A stretch of DNA of 64,000 nucleotides, taken from contig NZ_JAOEGB010000010.1 of NCBI RefSeq assembly GCF_025420585.1, positions 124,001 to 188,000 on the forward strand, given 5' to 3'. The notes under the pieces were generated by a model. It ran no database searches. It was not told where the DNA came from and was given only the letters and a program-made list of their open reading frames with translations. Position 1 is the stretch's first letter. Each line of letters opens with the position of its first letter. The stretch comes from Planotetraspora sp. A-T 1434 (GTDB lineage Bacteria; Actinomycetota; Actinomycetes; Streptosporangiales; Streptosporangiaceae). The position numbers were made by a program, and so were the translations under genes. Below, in pieces: positions 43,192 to 51,700 of the stretch.

Positions 43192-44345
43192 AGGCCCTCC
43201 AGGTGGTCGACGACAGGGTTGAGCCATCGGGACGACGGGCCGAGGGGCTCGTGGCCGTCCCGGTGGTGCCGGTCGGCGATGGTGATCAGGTAGTGGGCGG
43301 CTGTACGGCGGGCCTCGGCGGTGGACAGACCGAAGGGCTCCAGGACCCTGCCCGACTGCGCGAGGCAGGCATGCGCCGCCGTCGCGGGCTTCATCCGGCG
43401 CAGCGCGCGATGGAAGAAGTAGTGCAGGGCGTCGAAGCCGAAGGGCACGCCGCTGCCGAAACGCTCCCAGTCCCACACGAGCAGCCGCCCGTCCGCCGCC
43501 GCCGAGACGTTCCACGGCGCGAGGTCCCCATGCCATCCCCACGCCGCCCCGCCGGCGCACGCTCCGGTGCACACTCCGGCGTGATCATGCACAGGTTCCG
43601 CCGACCTGGTTTCGACCTGCGAAAACGCAATTCGTGATCGTGCAGACGTTCCCGCCCATGCCCGCTCACCTTGCCAAACAGGGTTCGTGATCATGCGGCC
43701 ACGGCCGAGGGCCGCGATCTCGGCCACGGCGGTGTTGAGCAGATCCATCGGAACTCGCCGGGACGTGACCGGCAGCGGCGACACCACCAGGACGTCGAGC
43801 CCGCGCCAGACCCCCTGATGCTGCACGGTCGGCGGCACGACGACCTTCAGCGGACGGGTGGTGAGCATCCGCAGCACCTCGGCCTCGTGCCGGACGAGAT
43901 CCCGCGCTTTGTCCGAGTCGCCGACCTTGACGTACCCCACGAGGCCTCCCGGCCCGTGCGCCTCCAGGACCGGCTTGCGGTTGGCCCGGCGGGCCGGCCG
44001 TACATGGACGACCACGTGGATGGGCTGGCTCAGCACGTCACTCAGGTACGTCTCGATGGTGTCCGGCCCGTCCGGGACGACCACACGGCGGCCCAGCACC
44101 GAGTGCCACGGGGCGCGCGGCACCAGCAGCCGGGGAACCAGCCGGTGCGGCAACACCGTGCGCGCGGTCGTGGTGACTCTCTCCCCGGGCGCATCCCGGA
44201 TCTCCAGGTGCGGCTCCAGGGCTTCCTGGACCTCAGTGTCTTGCGAGCGGCGCGCGATGGTCTCTGGATAGAGCATGGCGAGGACCTCCTGGAGATATCG
44301 CAGGCGAATACGGGCGTCCCTCATGAGTTCCTCGTAAGTCCCCAT
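43185..44345 (-). CDS. Aminoglycoside phosphotransferase-like kinase carrying an in-frame repeat array
   Basis: 386 residues from ATG 44345. The C-terminal APH-type kinase site is clear: WGWHGDLAPWNVSAAADGRL with LLVWDWERF giving the HGDxxxxN and D-x-E pattern. N-terminal strands include GYVKVGDSDKARDLVRHEAEV, a kinase-like Lys/Glu pair. Between AVAEIAALGRGR and the catalytic loop, about 39 residues are encoded by repeat array 4, without shifting frame. The gene sits between the polymerase and sulfotransferase genes and overlaps the former by 25 bp. It may phosphorylate a sugar intermediate; it is not evidence of aminoglycoside resistance. Activity with the insertion is uncertain. Confidence 0.7.
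   Translation of the reverse strand: MGTYEELMRDARIRLRYLQEVLAMLYPETIARRSQDTEVQEALEPHLEIRDAPGERVTTTARTVLPHRLVPRLLVPRAPWHSVLGRRVVVPDGPDTIETYLSDVLSQPIHVVVHVRPARRANRKPVLEAHGPGGLVGYVKVGDSDKARDLVRHEAEVLRMLTTRPLKVVVPPTVQHQGVWRGLDVLVVSPLPVTSRRVPMDLLNTAVAEIAALGRGRMITNPVWQGERAWAGTSARSRIAFSQVETRSAEPVHDHAGVCTGACAGGAAWGWHGDLAPWNVSAAADGRLLVWDWERFGSGVPFGFDALHYFFHRALRRMKPATAAHACLAQSGRVLEPFGLSTAEARRTAAHYLITIADRHHRDGHEPLGPSSRWLNPVVDHLEGLL
43581..43697 (+). repeat. GTGATCATGCA repeat array 4 inside a coding region
   Basis: Copies start at 43581, 43634 (GTGATCGTGCA) and 43687 (last base G), 53 bp apart and all forward on the plus strand. TTCC appears three to four bases after the core, as in the intergenic arrays. 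The array lies inside the minus-strand kinase-like gene and is read in a different frame in each copy (VHDH, SARS and MIT). Confidence 0.88.
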
Positions 44346-45670
44346 GTATGCCCCGCCGGTGCCTGGCTGCCGGTCGCAAGTCGCCCCGGCACTCCGTCGC
44401 TGGGTAAAAACTGGGCATTCCGCCAGAGGAGGGCGAACGAGATCAGATACAGGCTCAGGGCGCTGATCAGGCCGTCGTAGACGAACATGTAGAAGAGCAC
44501 AAGGATCATGACGAGTGTCCCGGCCTGGCCGATCGGCGTCCGGTCGCGCCAGAACCGGCGGACCGCGCCCGTGAAGAAGCCGACGTACAGCAGGGCCCCG
44601 GCGAAGCCCTGGCTGATCAGCAGCAGCCACAACTGCCCGTCGCTGCCCAGCGGGGGATGGCCGCACTCCTCACACCAGCGGGTCTTGCCCGTCGTGACCG
44701 TGCGGTGGTTGCCGAGGGCGTTGCGGGTGTTGCCGTACCCGATGACCGGGGACATGGCGGCCACCCGCACGGTGGACGTCACCGTGAAGGCCCGGATGTC
44801 ATTGCTCCGTGGGCTGTCGAGCCGCTGGCCGACCATCGTGCTCAGCGGAGACAGCACGAACACCGCCCCGGCGACCGCGACAGCTGTACCGACCACAAGC
44901 GGACGGCGGCTCCGAAGCGCGAGATAGGCCGCGGAGATGGCCAGCCCGATCCACAGGCCGCGGTTGAGCGAATAGACGATCGGGATCGCGGCGACGGCGA
45001 GCAACAGCGGCGCCACCACCCGCCGGTACGGCCCGCCGTACGCCCACCAGCCGACCACGAACCAGATGACCAGCACAGACACATTGCTGCCCCAGGCGTT
45101 GGCCCACTCGAACGGCGCCTCGGGGCGCGGCGAGGCGTGGCCCAGCACGTGCTGGATCTGCGCGGCCGTCGGGTGGATGAGGTTCCGCACGAACGAGTTG
45201 CCGCCGATCCACTCCGGCAGCGCCATCTCCAGCGGCGACGTGAACTGGAACCGGGGAGCGAGGACGCCCAGCAGCCCGCCGGCCACCGTCGTCACGAACA
45301 GCACGCCGAGCATCCGGACGAGCCTGAGCTGCGGCAACTCCTCCAGGGTCAGATTCCCCAGGTAGAGCACCATGACCAGAAGCGCGACATAGACGGCCAG
45401 ACGCATCAGGTAGCCGATGATCCGGCCCGGGGCCAGCTCGCCGTACGTCCCCGGCGGCGTCTCCGCGAGCGTGAGCGCGCTGATCAGATATCCGGCCAGC
45501 AGCAGCATCCAGAGTCCGAAGCCCTTCGGAATTTTGATCGGCCGCCTTCGCCAGAGCACCACGGCCATCGGTACGGCGAGCACGACGACCGCCAGACCGC
45601 CGAAGCCGAGCGCCCACCAGAAGGGATAGCCGACCAGCAGCGCCGCGATCGGCCACACGGCAGGCCTCAC
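44321..45670 (-). CDS. O-antigen ligase/polymerase family membrane protein
   Basis: 449 residues with about ten transmembrane segments (for example residues 5-40, 55-70, 90-115, 120-140, 190-215, 225-260, 345-365, 380-415). The Wzy/WaaL motif SLNRGLWIGLAISAAYLALR lies near residue 245. A large periplasmic loop with RWCEECGHPPLGSDGQLWL separates the last helices. It probably polymerises repeat units at the outer face of the membrane, with the Wzz-like protein encoded just upstream. Start overlaps the Wzz-like stop by four bases, and the 3' end overlaps the kinase-like gene. Confidence 0.85.
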   Translation of the reverse strand: MRPAVWPIAALLVGYPFWWALGFGGLAVVVLAVPMAVVLWRRRPIKIPKGFGLWMLLLAGYLISALTLAETPPGTYGELAPGRIIGYLMRLAVYVALLVMVLYLGNLTLEELPQLRLVRMLGVLFVTTVAGGLLGVLAPRFQFTSPLEMALPEWIGGNSFVRNLIHPTAAQIQHVLGHASPRPEAPFEWANAWGSNVSVLVIWFVVGWWAYGGPYRRVVAPLLLAVAAIPIVYSLNRGLWIGLAISAAYLALRSRRPLVVGTAVAVAGAVFVLSPLSTMVGQRLDSPRSNDIRAFTVTSTVRVAAMSPVIGYGNTRNALGNHRTVTTGKTRWCEECGHPPLGSDGQLWLLLISQGFAGALLYVGFFTGAVRRFWRDRTPIGQAGTLVMILVLFYMFVYDGLISALSLYLISFALLWRNAQFLPSDGVPGRLATGSQAPAGHTWGLTRNS

Positions 45671-46881
45671 GCCGCTTGCTCCGCCGGGTCGGGCTCGGGC
45701 ACGGACAGCCGGGGCGGTACGGTCACCGCGCCGAGCACCCGGGTGCCCTGCCTGGTCAGTTGCCGTACGGCTCTCGCCACCTGGGTGGAGGTGGCTCTCC
45801 TGAGGCCGACGAGCAGCACCGCCGCGTCCGGACGGGCGCCGCGGCGGGTCACGACCGAGACCGGTGCGAGAGGCGTCAGCGCCGAGCCCAGCCCCCTGGC
45901 CATCGGCCTGGCGTGGCTCTCCGCGCAGATCCCTTCCAGGAGAAGTGTGTGGTACTCGTCGTCACCCAGTGAGGTCGCCACCGTGGCGGCCAGCTCGGGG
46001 AAGATCGACGAGTCGGGCCGGGGCGGCAGCTCGGCGAGCAGCGGCAGCCCGGTCAGCCGCTCCACGTCGGCCGCGGTGCGGAGGCGGGTGTCGAGCCGGT
46101 CCCGGCCGAAGGCCGCGCCCGCGCCGGCGAGAAGGCCGAGGAACAGCCCGCTGCCGAGATAGACGAGGACGCTGGGCGCGCTCGGCCTGGTGGGCGGCTG
46201 GGCCGGGCTGATGACGGTGCCCGGCGTGATCGCGATGGTCTTGAGCGCGTCGTATTTGAGTGTGAGGCTGGACGCCTGGCGGGCCAGGACGGCCTGCTGA
46301 TGTGCGGCCATCGTCCGGGCGGCCGAGCCCCGAAGCTGCACAGGACCCGTGGTGACGGTCTTGCCGAGGTCGGCGTTGACCTGGCGCAGCTTGGCGGCGA
46401 GGACCTTCAGCCCGGCGTTGATCGTGTCCGTGGCCGCGCGGGAACGGTTGCGCAAATAGGCGTCGGCGAATGCCTGCGCGCCCGCGGCGGCCGACAGCGG
46501 ATCAGGTGCGGTGAACGAAATAGATAAAATTGCCGAATTAGGCGGAACGTCCACGGTGACCCGGTCCCGCAGGCCCGCCGGATCGGTATTTTTCAGATTC
46601 TGACCAGCTATCGACGCGACGACCATGGATTGTGCGATCTGTGATTCGGTGTCGAGATTGAGTGGTTCTCGTTGCCGTGGGGTCACTTGGTTGATCTGCT
46701 CCTGCGCGCCGGTCGGAAGCACCTGCACCTGCGCCACCGAGGTGTATTGCGGGGGAGTCCGCACAAACAGCACGCCGCCCCCCGCAACCCCAGCCATCAG
46801 GCAGATCACGAAGAGCAGGCGCCTGCGGCGGAGCACCGAACCGTACTCCGCGAGGTCCCGGCTGTGCGGGGGCAGACCCAT
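45667..46881 (-). CDS. Wzz/YveK-like chain-length determinant protein
   Basis: 404 residues. An N-terminal transmembrane segment (LLFVICLMAGVAGGGVLFV) follows a short cytoplasmic tail. A long extracellular part contains the conserved PPQYTSVAQVQVLP and helical coiled regions, and a second membrane segment lies near residue 235 (VLVYLGSGLFLGLLAGAGAAF). The cytoplasmic C-terminus has a partial ParA/BY-kinase-like fold (LLEGICAESHARPMARG) without a Walker A motif, so it is not a tyrosine kinase. It sets polysaccharide chain length. It is the first gene of the right-arm operon running to 39848. Confidence 0.82.
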   Translation of the reverse strand: MGLPPHSRDLAEYGSVLRRRRLLFVICLMAGVAGGGVLFVRTPPQYTSVAQVQVLPTGAQEQINQVTPRQREPLNLDTESQIAQSMVVASIAGQNLKNTDPAGLRDRVTVDVPPNSAILSISFTAPDPLSAAAGAQAFADAYLRNRSRAATDTINAGLKVLAAKLRQVNADLGKTVTTGPVQLRGSAARTMAAHQQAVLARQASSLTLKYDALKTIAITPGTVISPAQPPTRPSAPSVLVYLGSGLFLGLLAGAGAAFGRDRLDTRLRTAADVERLTGLPLLAELPPRPDSSIFPELAATVATSLGDDEYHTLLLEGICAESHARPMARGLGSALTPLAPVSVVTRRGARPDAAVLLVGLRRATSTQVARAVRQLTRQGTRVLGAVTVPPRLSVPEPDPAEQAA

Positions 46882-47144
46882 GGAAACTCTCCGTGCCCTT
46901 GGCTGTCTCGCGGCCGTCCGACGCCGGCTTCCGCGCTCAGTCTCGAACTATAGGGCGGCCATGTCTTTCTCCCTGCCGACTATTCAAGATTTCCATCAAG
47001 GAATGGCCAGTCAATAAAGGTCTTTCAACGGAAATTTCGGGACAGATGAGATGGCGAGAATGGCTCGCCACCCCTCCTCTCTAGTGGGAAGGTGAATGCC
47101 GACCGATCGAGGCGGGGGCCCGGTCGATTAGGAGGAGGGGCACC
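46882..47144. other. Divergent control region of the polysaccharide operon and GH26 gene
   Basis: 263 bp between two divergent starts. It is the most AT-rich non-coding stretch of the right arm around 46940-47040. A hairpin, TGGCGAG-AATGG-CTCGCCA at 47052-47070, lies before the GH26 gene, and GGAGGAGGGG at 47131-47140 is that gene's ribosome site. I find no known riboswitch. Confidence 0.5.
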
Positions 47145-48380
47145 GTGCGACGAACTGGGGGCGCCGGCCTGGCCGCGAAAAAGACCGTTCCTGACCGCTC
47201 GGCCGCAGAAACCGGCTCAGCTCCGGAAACCGGCTCTGCTCCGGAAACCGGCTTGGCCGTACAAGGCCGCTTGACCGGCCAAGACCGCTCGGCAGGTCAG
47301 GATGGCTCAGTTGTACGGCGTCGCCGGGATGGGCGGCGCGGACTGGCACTGCTGGCGGGCTTGGCCGTACTGGCGCCGGGATGCCTGGCGGGGTGCGACT
47401 CGGCGGCCGGCACGTCGAGAGGGCTGGCGACGCCCATCGGTCACGGCCGCAGGCCGCCGGGGGACTGCGCGGTGACGGAGAAGCTCATCCCGACGTGCGG
47501 GGTGTGGTGGGGGATCGCGCCCGATGTCTTCTCGGGCAGGCGGCCTTTACGGGCGGTCGAGATGGCCGAGCGGCGGATGGGCCGCCGGGCCGACATCGTG
47601 CACGTCTACCACCGGAACGGCGAGCTTTTCCCGACTCCCGAGGAGCGGGAGATCGCGAAGGGGCCCCGGCTGCTGCTCATCAACTGGAAGCCGGCGATGG
47701 ACCACACCTGGGCCGAGGTCGCCCATGGCGCGATCGACCATCGCATCGACACGCTGGCCGACTACATCACCCGCACCTTCCCCGGCCGGTTCTTCCTGAC
47801 CATCCACCACGAGCCGGAGAACGACGTACGGCAGGGCGCGGGAAACTCCGCCGCCGACTACGCGGCGATGTACCGGCACATCGTCACCCGCCTCCGCGCA
47901 AGGGGCGTGCGGAACGCGGTGACCGTGATGACCTACATGGGCGCGCCGAACTGGGCGGACAAGCCCTGGTTCGAGAAGCTCTATCCGGGCGACGACGTGG
48001 TCGACTGGGTGGGCCTCGATCCCTACGCCGACGACCGGGTGAGCGACTTCGCCGGGCTGGTCAACAAGACCCGTCCAGATCATCCACAGTGGCCGGGTTT
48101 CTATCGGTGGATGCAGTCCCGCTTCCCGGCCAAGCCCATCATGATCGCTGAGTGGGGGGCGTTCGAGCGGTCGGGCACGCCGCGGTTCAAGCGCGACTTC
48201 TACACCTCGGTCGGGCGGCAGATCGACGAATATCCGCAGATCAAGGCCCTGGTCTACTTCGACTCACCGCTGGCTCCCCGCGGGGACACCCGGTTCGACA
48301 CGACACCTGGGGCGACGAGGGCGTTCATCCAGCTCGGCCGCGAACGCCGCTTCACCCGCACGCCCGTCCCCGCCCAATAG
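47145..48380 (+). CDS. Secreted GH26-like glycoside hydrolase lipoprotein
   Basis: 411 residues from GTG 47145 behind GGAGGAGGGG. A 60-residue low-complexity N-terminus (ETGSAPETGSAPETG, GQDRSAGQDGS) precedes a basic and hydrophobic signal segment (RRGLALLAGLAVLAPGC) with a lipobox-like Cys. The catalytic part fits GH26-type TIM barrels: the acid/base Glu in TIHHEPEND near residue 226, WVGLDPYADDR, and the nucleophile Glu in IMIAEWGAFE near residue 336. It probably trims mannan- or glucan-like polysaccharide outside the cell. It is divergent from the polymerisation operon, consistent with processing of the locus product. Confidence 0.82.
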   Translation: MRRTGGAGLAAKKTVPDRSAAETGSAPETGSAPETGLAVQGRLTGQDRSAGQDGSVVRRRRDGRRGLALLAGLAVLAPGCLAGCDSAAGTSRGLATPIGHGRRPPGDCAVTEKLIPTCGVWWGIAPDVFSGRRPLRAVEMAERRMGRRADIVHVYHRNGELFPTPEEREIAKGPRLLLINWKPAMDHTWAEVAHGAIDHRIDTLADYITRTFPGRFFLTIHHEPENDVRQGAGNSAADYAAMYRHIVTRLRARGVRNAVTVMTYMGAPNWADKPWFEKLYPGDDVVDWVGLDPYADDRVSDFAGLVNKTRPDHPQWPGFYRWMQSRFPAKPIMIAEWGAFERSGTPRFKRDFYTSVGRQIDEYPQIKALVYFDSPLAPRGDTRFDTTPGATRAFIQLGRERRFTRTPVPAQ

Positions 48381-48423
48381 GACCAGTAGGCCCTATAAGG
48401 GCCTGACAGGCCGTACGGCGAGC

Positions 48424-49641
48424 TCAGCGGATCCAGCCTCCGGAGGTGAGCAGATTCAGCACGGTGTTCACCGAACGCTCGATGGTCATGCCGGTGGTGT
48501 CCACGACGAGCTCGGCGTCGTCGGGCTCCTCGTAAGGGTCGGAGATGCCGGTGAACTCCGGGATCAGGCCGGCGCGGGCCTTGGCGTAGAGGCCCTTCCG
48601 GTCGCGGCGCTCGCACTCCTCCAGCGGCGTGGCCACGTGCACGAGGACGAAGTCGGCGCCGACCGCCTCGACCATGGCGCGGACCTCGTCGCGCGTGGCC
48701 GCGTACGGCGCGATCGGCGCGCAGATGGCCAGGCCGCCGTGCCGGGCGACCTCGGCGGCGACGAAGCCGATGCGCCGGATGTTCAGGTCGCGGTCCTCCC
48801 GGGAGAACGTGAGCCCGGCTGACAGCAGCCGCCTGACCACGTCACCGTCCAGGTAGGTGACCGTGCGGCCGCCCCGCTCCAGCAGCGCGTCGCGCAGGCC
48901 CCTGGCGATGGTCGACTTGCCGGAGCCGGACAGCCCGGTGAAGAACACGACGAGCCCGCGCCGGTGCGGCGGCCCCGGAATGATCACGGGAGCGGGCCCC
49001 GCGTAGTGCTCGGTCGCGCCGTAGTTGCGCGCCACGTGCTCCCGCAGCTCCAGGTCGATCTCGACGTCCTCGCGCGGCGCGAGCGGCACGGCGACCACCG
49101 ACGACCCGGGAAGCTGGGCCGACGCCTTGAGCGCGGCCCGCACCACCGCCGGCCCGCCCTCGCCGAACACCAGCGGCATCAGCAGGACGGTCGCCTCCAG
49201 CTCCTCGGCGGTCGCGGCCACGTCGTCGAGGGCGGCCGAGTCGAGCGGCCCCCGCATGGTCACGGCCAGGATCTCGCCGTCGGGCAGGTCCTTGCGGACC
49301 TCCTCCGGCGTACGGCGCAGCCTCGCGAACGGTCCGTAGACGGGCGCGTCGAGCGCCTCCACGGGCCCTCCGGCGTGGTGCCCGTCCCGCTCCTCCACGG
49401 TCAGTACGGCTATCGCCGCGCCTTCGGGGTCCTTGAGCGTCACCCGGTCGCCGGGCTGGATCTCGCCGGGAAGGGCGATGGTGATCGGGTCGGGCCACGG
49501 GGCGCCGCCGGCCAGCCGTCCCCGCTCCACGACCTCGGTCACGTCGGCCGAGCTCAGGAAGCCGGTCAGCGGCGCGTACGCCCCGGAGAGCAGCAGCTCC
49601 AGGTCGGCCAGCTCCCGCGCGTCGGGAGTCCACTCGTGCAT
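48424..49641 (-). CDS. APS kinase fused to degenerate ATP-sulfurylase domain
   Basis: 405 residues. The C-terminal APS kinase domain is complete: VVFFTGLSGSGKSTIARGL near residue 230, VTYLDGDVVRR, FSREDRDLNIRRIGFVA and ICAPIAPYAATRDEVR. The N-terminus resembles ATP sulfurylase (LLSGAYAPLTGFLSS), but the family catalytic motifs QxRNPxHRAH and HPLVG are not found; the corresponding regions read VTMRGPLDSAAL and LMPLVFGEG. It should make PAPS from APS produced by CysD-CysN. The dead sulfurylase part may bind APS or serve regulation. It ends near the convergent GH26 gene. Confidence 0.85.
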   Translation of the reverse strand: MHEWTPDARELADLELLLSGAYAPLTGFLSSADVTEVVERGRLAGGAPWPDPITIALPGEIQPGDRVTLKDPEGAAIAVLTVEERDGHHAGGPVEALDAPVYGPFARLRRTPEEVRKDLPDGEILAVTMRGPLDSAALDDVAATAEELEATVLLMPLVFGEGGPAVVRAALKASAQLPGSSVVAVPLAPREDVEIDLELREHVARNYGATEHYAGPAPVIIPGPPHRRGLVVFFTGLSGSGKSTIARGLRDALLERGGRTVTYLDGDVVRRLLSAGLTFSREDRDLNIRRIGFVAAEVARHGGLAICAPIAPYAATRDEVRAMVEAVGADFVLVHVATPLEECERRDRKGLYAKARAGLIPEFTGISDPYEEPDDAELVVDTTGMTIERSVNTVLNLLTSGGWIR

Positions 49642-49764
49642 CGTTCCTATTTCCGATCGACTCGGTCGGATATTTCTCCGCCCACGATTGTGCCCACCCG
49701 TCAGGCATAGTGCCGCCGGGGGTCGAGGCGTCTAAGAAGCTGACATTAACCCCTGGAGGTGATC

Positions 49765-50298
49765 GTGGACGCCGCAGATGAGCGACGTTTCCGCGAGTTC
49801 GTGTCGGCGCGCTCACCGGCCCTCATGAGGCTGGGCTTCCTGCTCACCGGAGGTGACCAGCACGCCGCCGAAGACCTGGTGCAGACGGCCCTGGTGAAGA
49901 GCCTCTCACGTTGGAGCCGCATCGACGATCCCGAGGCGTACATCCGGCAGGTCATGTACCGCCAGCAGATCAGCTGGTGGCGGCTCGCGTGGCGGCAGCG
50001 GGAGACCCCTGTGGCGGAGCCACCCGAGCCCCCGGATCGGACGGCGGCGGGCGACGGCACGCATCAGGCGGATCTGCGGCTGGTCCTGCGCCGGGCCCTC
50101 GCCCGCCTCACGCCACGCCAGCGGGCCGTGGTCGTGCTCCGTTATTTCGAGGATCTCCCCGAAGACGCCGTGGCGCGGATCCTCGGGTGCTCCGTCGGGA
50201 CCGTGCGCAGCACGGCGCATCGGTCCCTCGCCCGGTTGCGGTCCACCGCGCCGGAGCTTGCCGATCTCCGCCTGTCCATCAGCGAGGTGACGTCATGA
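49765..50298 (+). CDS. ECF sigma factor, SigE-like family
   Basis: 177 residues from GTG 49765, with GGAGGTG just upstream. Region 2 shows VSARSPALMRLGFLLTGGD and AEDLVQTALVKSLSRW; region 4 shows RLTPRQRAVVVLRYFEDLPE followed by a helix-turn-helix (AVARILGCSVGTVRSTAHRS). This is the actinobacterial SigE-family (SACE-type) ECF group. Its TGA overlaps the start of a membrane protein gene likely acting as its regulator. A CGTCTA -10-like hexamer at 49729-49734 could be an autoregulated promoter. Confidence 0.9.
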   Translation: MDAADERRFREFVSARSPALMRLGFLLTGGDQHAAEDLVQTALVKSLSRWSRIDDPEAYIRQVMYRQQISWWRLAWRQRETPVAEPPEPPDRTAAGDGTHQADLRLVLRRALARLTPRQRAVVVLRYFEDLPEDAVARILGCSVGTVRSTAHRSLARLRSTAPELADLRLSISEVTS

Positions 50299-51524
50299 CG
50301 CCCCGGCTTCTCAAGGAGATCATGGAGGAGTGGTCCCGGGAGGTGTCCGTGCCCGGAGATCTCGCCGACCGGGCGCTGCGGGGGCGTTCCCGGGGGCGCG
50401 TCGCCGGCATGGCGGGGATGGCAGGGCTGGCGGGCGCGGTCACGGCGGCCGTGGTTCTGATGATGGTCCTGGTGACGCCGAAACACACCGCGCCGGCGAA
50501 GCCGGTCACGGTGGGGTCCCGGCCCGAGGTGATCCGGCTCGCCCCGGCCCATGCGCCGCCCGCCAAGGTGACCAGAGGGGGGACCAGCGAGGGCAACGTG
50601 CGGAGCGACACCGAGAGCTCGCCGCCGCGCACTGCCATCGCGGCCGGCCGTGTCGCGGTCTCCGCGTACTGGACGGGAACGTGGCGTGACTCGGGCTCGG
50701 GCCGCCAGGTCCTCGACCGCACCTGGTATCTGCTCGACCCGGTCACCGGCGTGTACGGAGAGACGGAGTGGGGTTTTCTCGACGTCGCCCCGGGCCTGCG
50801 GTACGCGGCGGTGCTGGAGAAGGCTCTCCCCGTCCGGCGGATCGGCATCTTCGACATGGAGACCCGCCACGTGCTGGCCTGGATCGGCGTCGGCCACCCC
50901 GTCGGCGGGGTCAGCTGGTCACCGGACGGCACGAAGCTGGTCGCCACCGCCTATGACCGCCACCCGGACGAGGAAACCGTTCCGGCGCAGGAGATGATCG
51001 ACGGCACCCGGACGGGTCTGTACGTCGTCGACGTGGCCACGGCCACCGCGGGCGAGTTCCACCCCATGGATCTCGGCCTGGCCGACAACATGAACCAGCG
51101 GCGCGACTTCGGCTGGAGCGACGACGGCTCCCTGCTGTACGAGTGGGACGTCTCCCCACGTCACAAGGTCTTCTACGACCTGGAGGGACGGCCGCACGCC
51201 GCCCCGGCCGGCTACGTGCCGACGGAGTCGAAGGCCGGCTTCTCTCCCGACGGCACGTTGCTCGCGGGACGGGACGGCCTGCCCACCAAGGTCACCGAAC
51301 GCGCGACGGGGAGGGTCGTCGGCACGCAACAGGTGCTCCAGTTGCTGGCCTGGGCGGACGACGACCACCTCATCGGGCTGGGCTGCGCGGGAAGCTGTGC
51401 GAACGAGTTCGACAACGGGCTCGTGCTGGTCAGTGTGGACGGCAAGGACACCGTCCAGCTCTCGGTCAACCGCCGGAACGCGCTCGACGAATCGTCCTGG
51501 CAGTTTCTCCTCACGCTCAGATAG
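50295..51524 (+). CDS. Membrane-anchored beta-propeller-like protein, sigma-factor partner
   Basis: 409 residues from ATG 50295, overlapping the sigma gene (ATGA). A short cytoplasmic N-terminus (LLKEIMEEWSREVSVP) is followed by one transmembrane helix (residues 42-62). The outer domain has repeated WSPDGTKLVATAY, GWSDDGSLLYEW and FSPDGTLLAG motifs, typical of TolB/WD-like propellers. Such proteins are commonly coupled to SigE-family sigma factors and are probable anti-sigma or sensing partners. No zinc anti-sigma motif (HxxxCxxC) is visible. Confidence 0.75.
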   Translation: MTPRLLKEIMEEWSREVSVPGDLADRALRGRSRGRVAGMAGMAGLAGAVTAAVVLMMVLVTPKHTAPAKPVTVGSRPEVIRLAPAHAPPAKVTRGGTSEGNVRSDTESSPPRTAIAAGRVAVSAYWTGTWRDSGSGRQVLDRTWYLLDPVTGVYGETEWGFLDVAPGLRYAAVLEKALPVRRIGIFDMETRHVLAWIGVGHPVGGVSWSPDGTKLVATAYDRHPDEETVPAQEMIDGTRTGLYVVDVATATAGEFHPMDLGLADNMNQRRDFGWSDDGSLLYEWDVSPRHKVFYDLEGRPHAAPAGYVPTESKAGFSPDGTLLAGRDGLPTKVTERATGRVVGTQQVLQLLAWADDDHLIGLGCAGSCANEFDNGLVLVSVDGKDTVQLSVNRRNALDESSWQFLLTLR

Positions 51525-51700
51525 CCGCTCCTCCGCCGCTAGTGCCCCTCCCGTCAATCTTTGCCCCGTCGCGTCGCCCAGGGCAGCGCCTCGCCGCGTT
51601 GTCGTCGTCGCTCGTAGGCTCCGCTACGACCTCCTCCTCCGCCTTGCGATGCACCACCCTGGACACCGCTCCTTCCGGGCAAACCTTGCCGGTCAGGGCC

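Noticed and set aside
43185-44345. Kinase-like gene as an aminoglycoside resistance gene
   Set aside because: It has the APH catalytic motif but sits inside a polysaccharide operon and shows no closer match to resistance enzymes.
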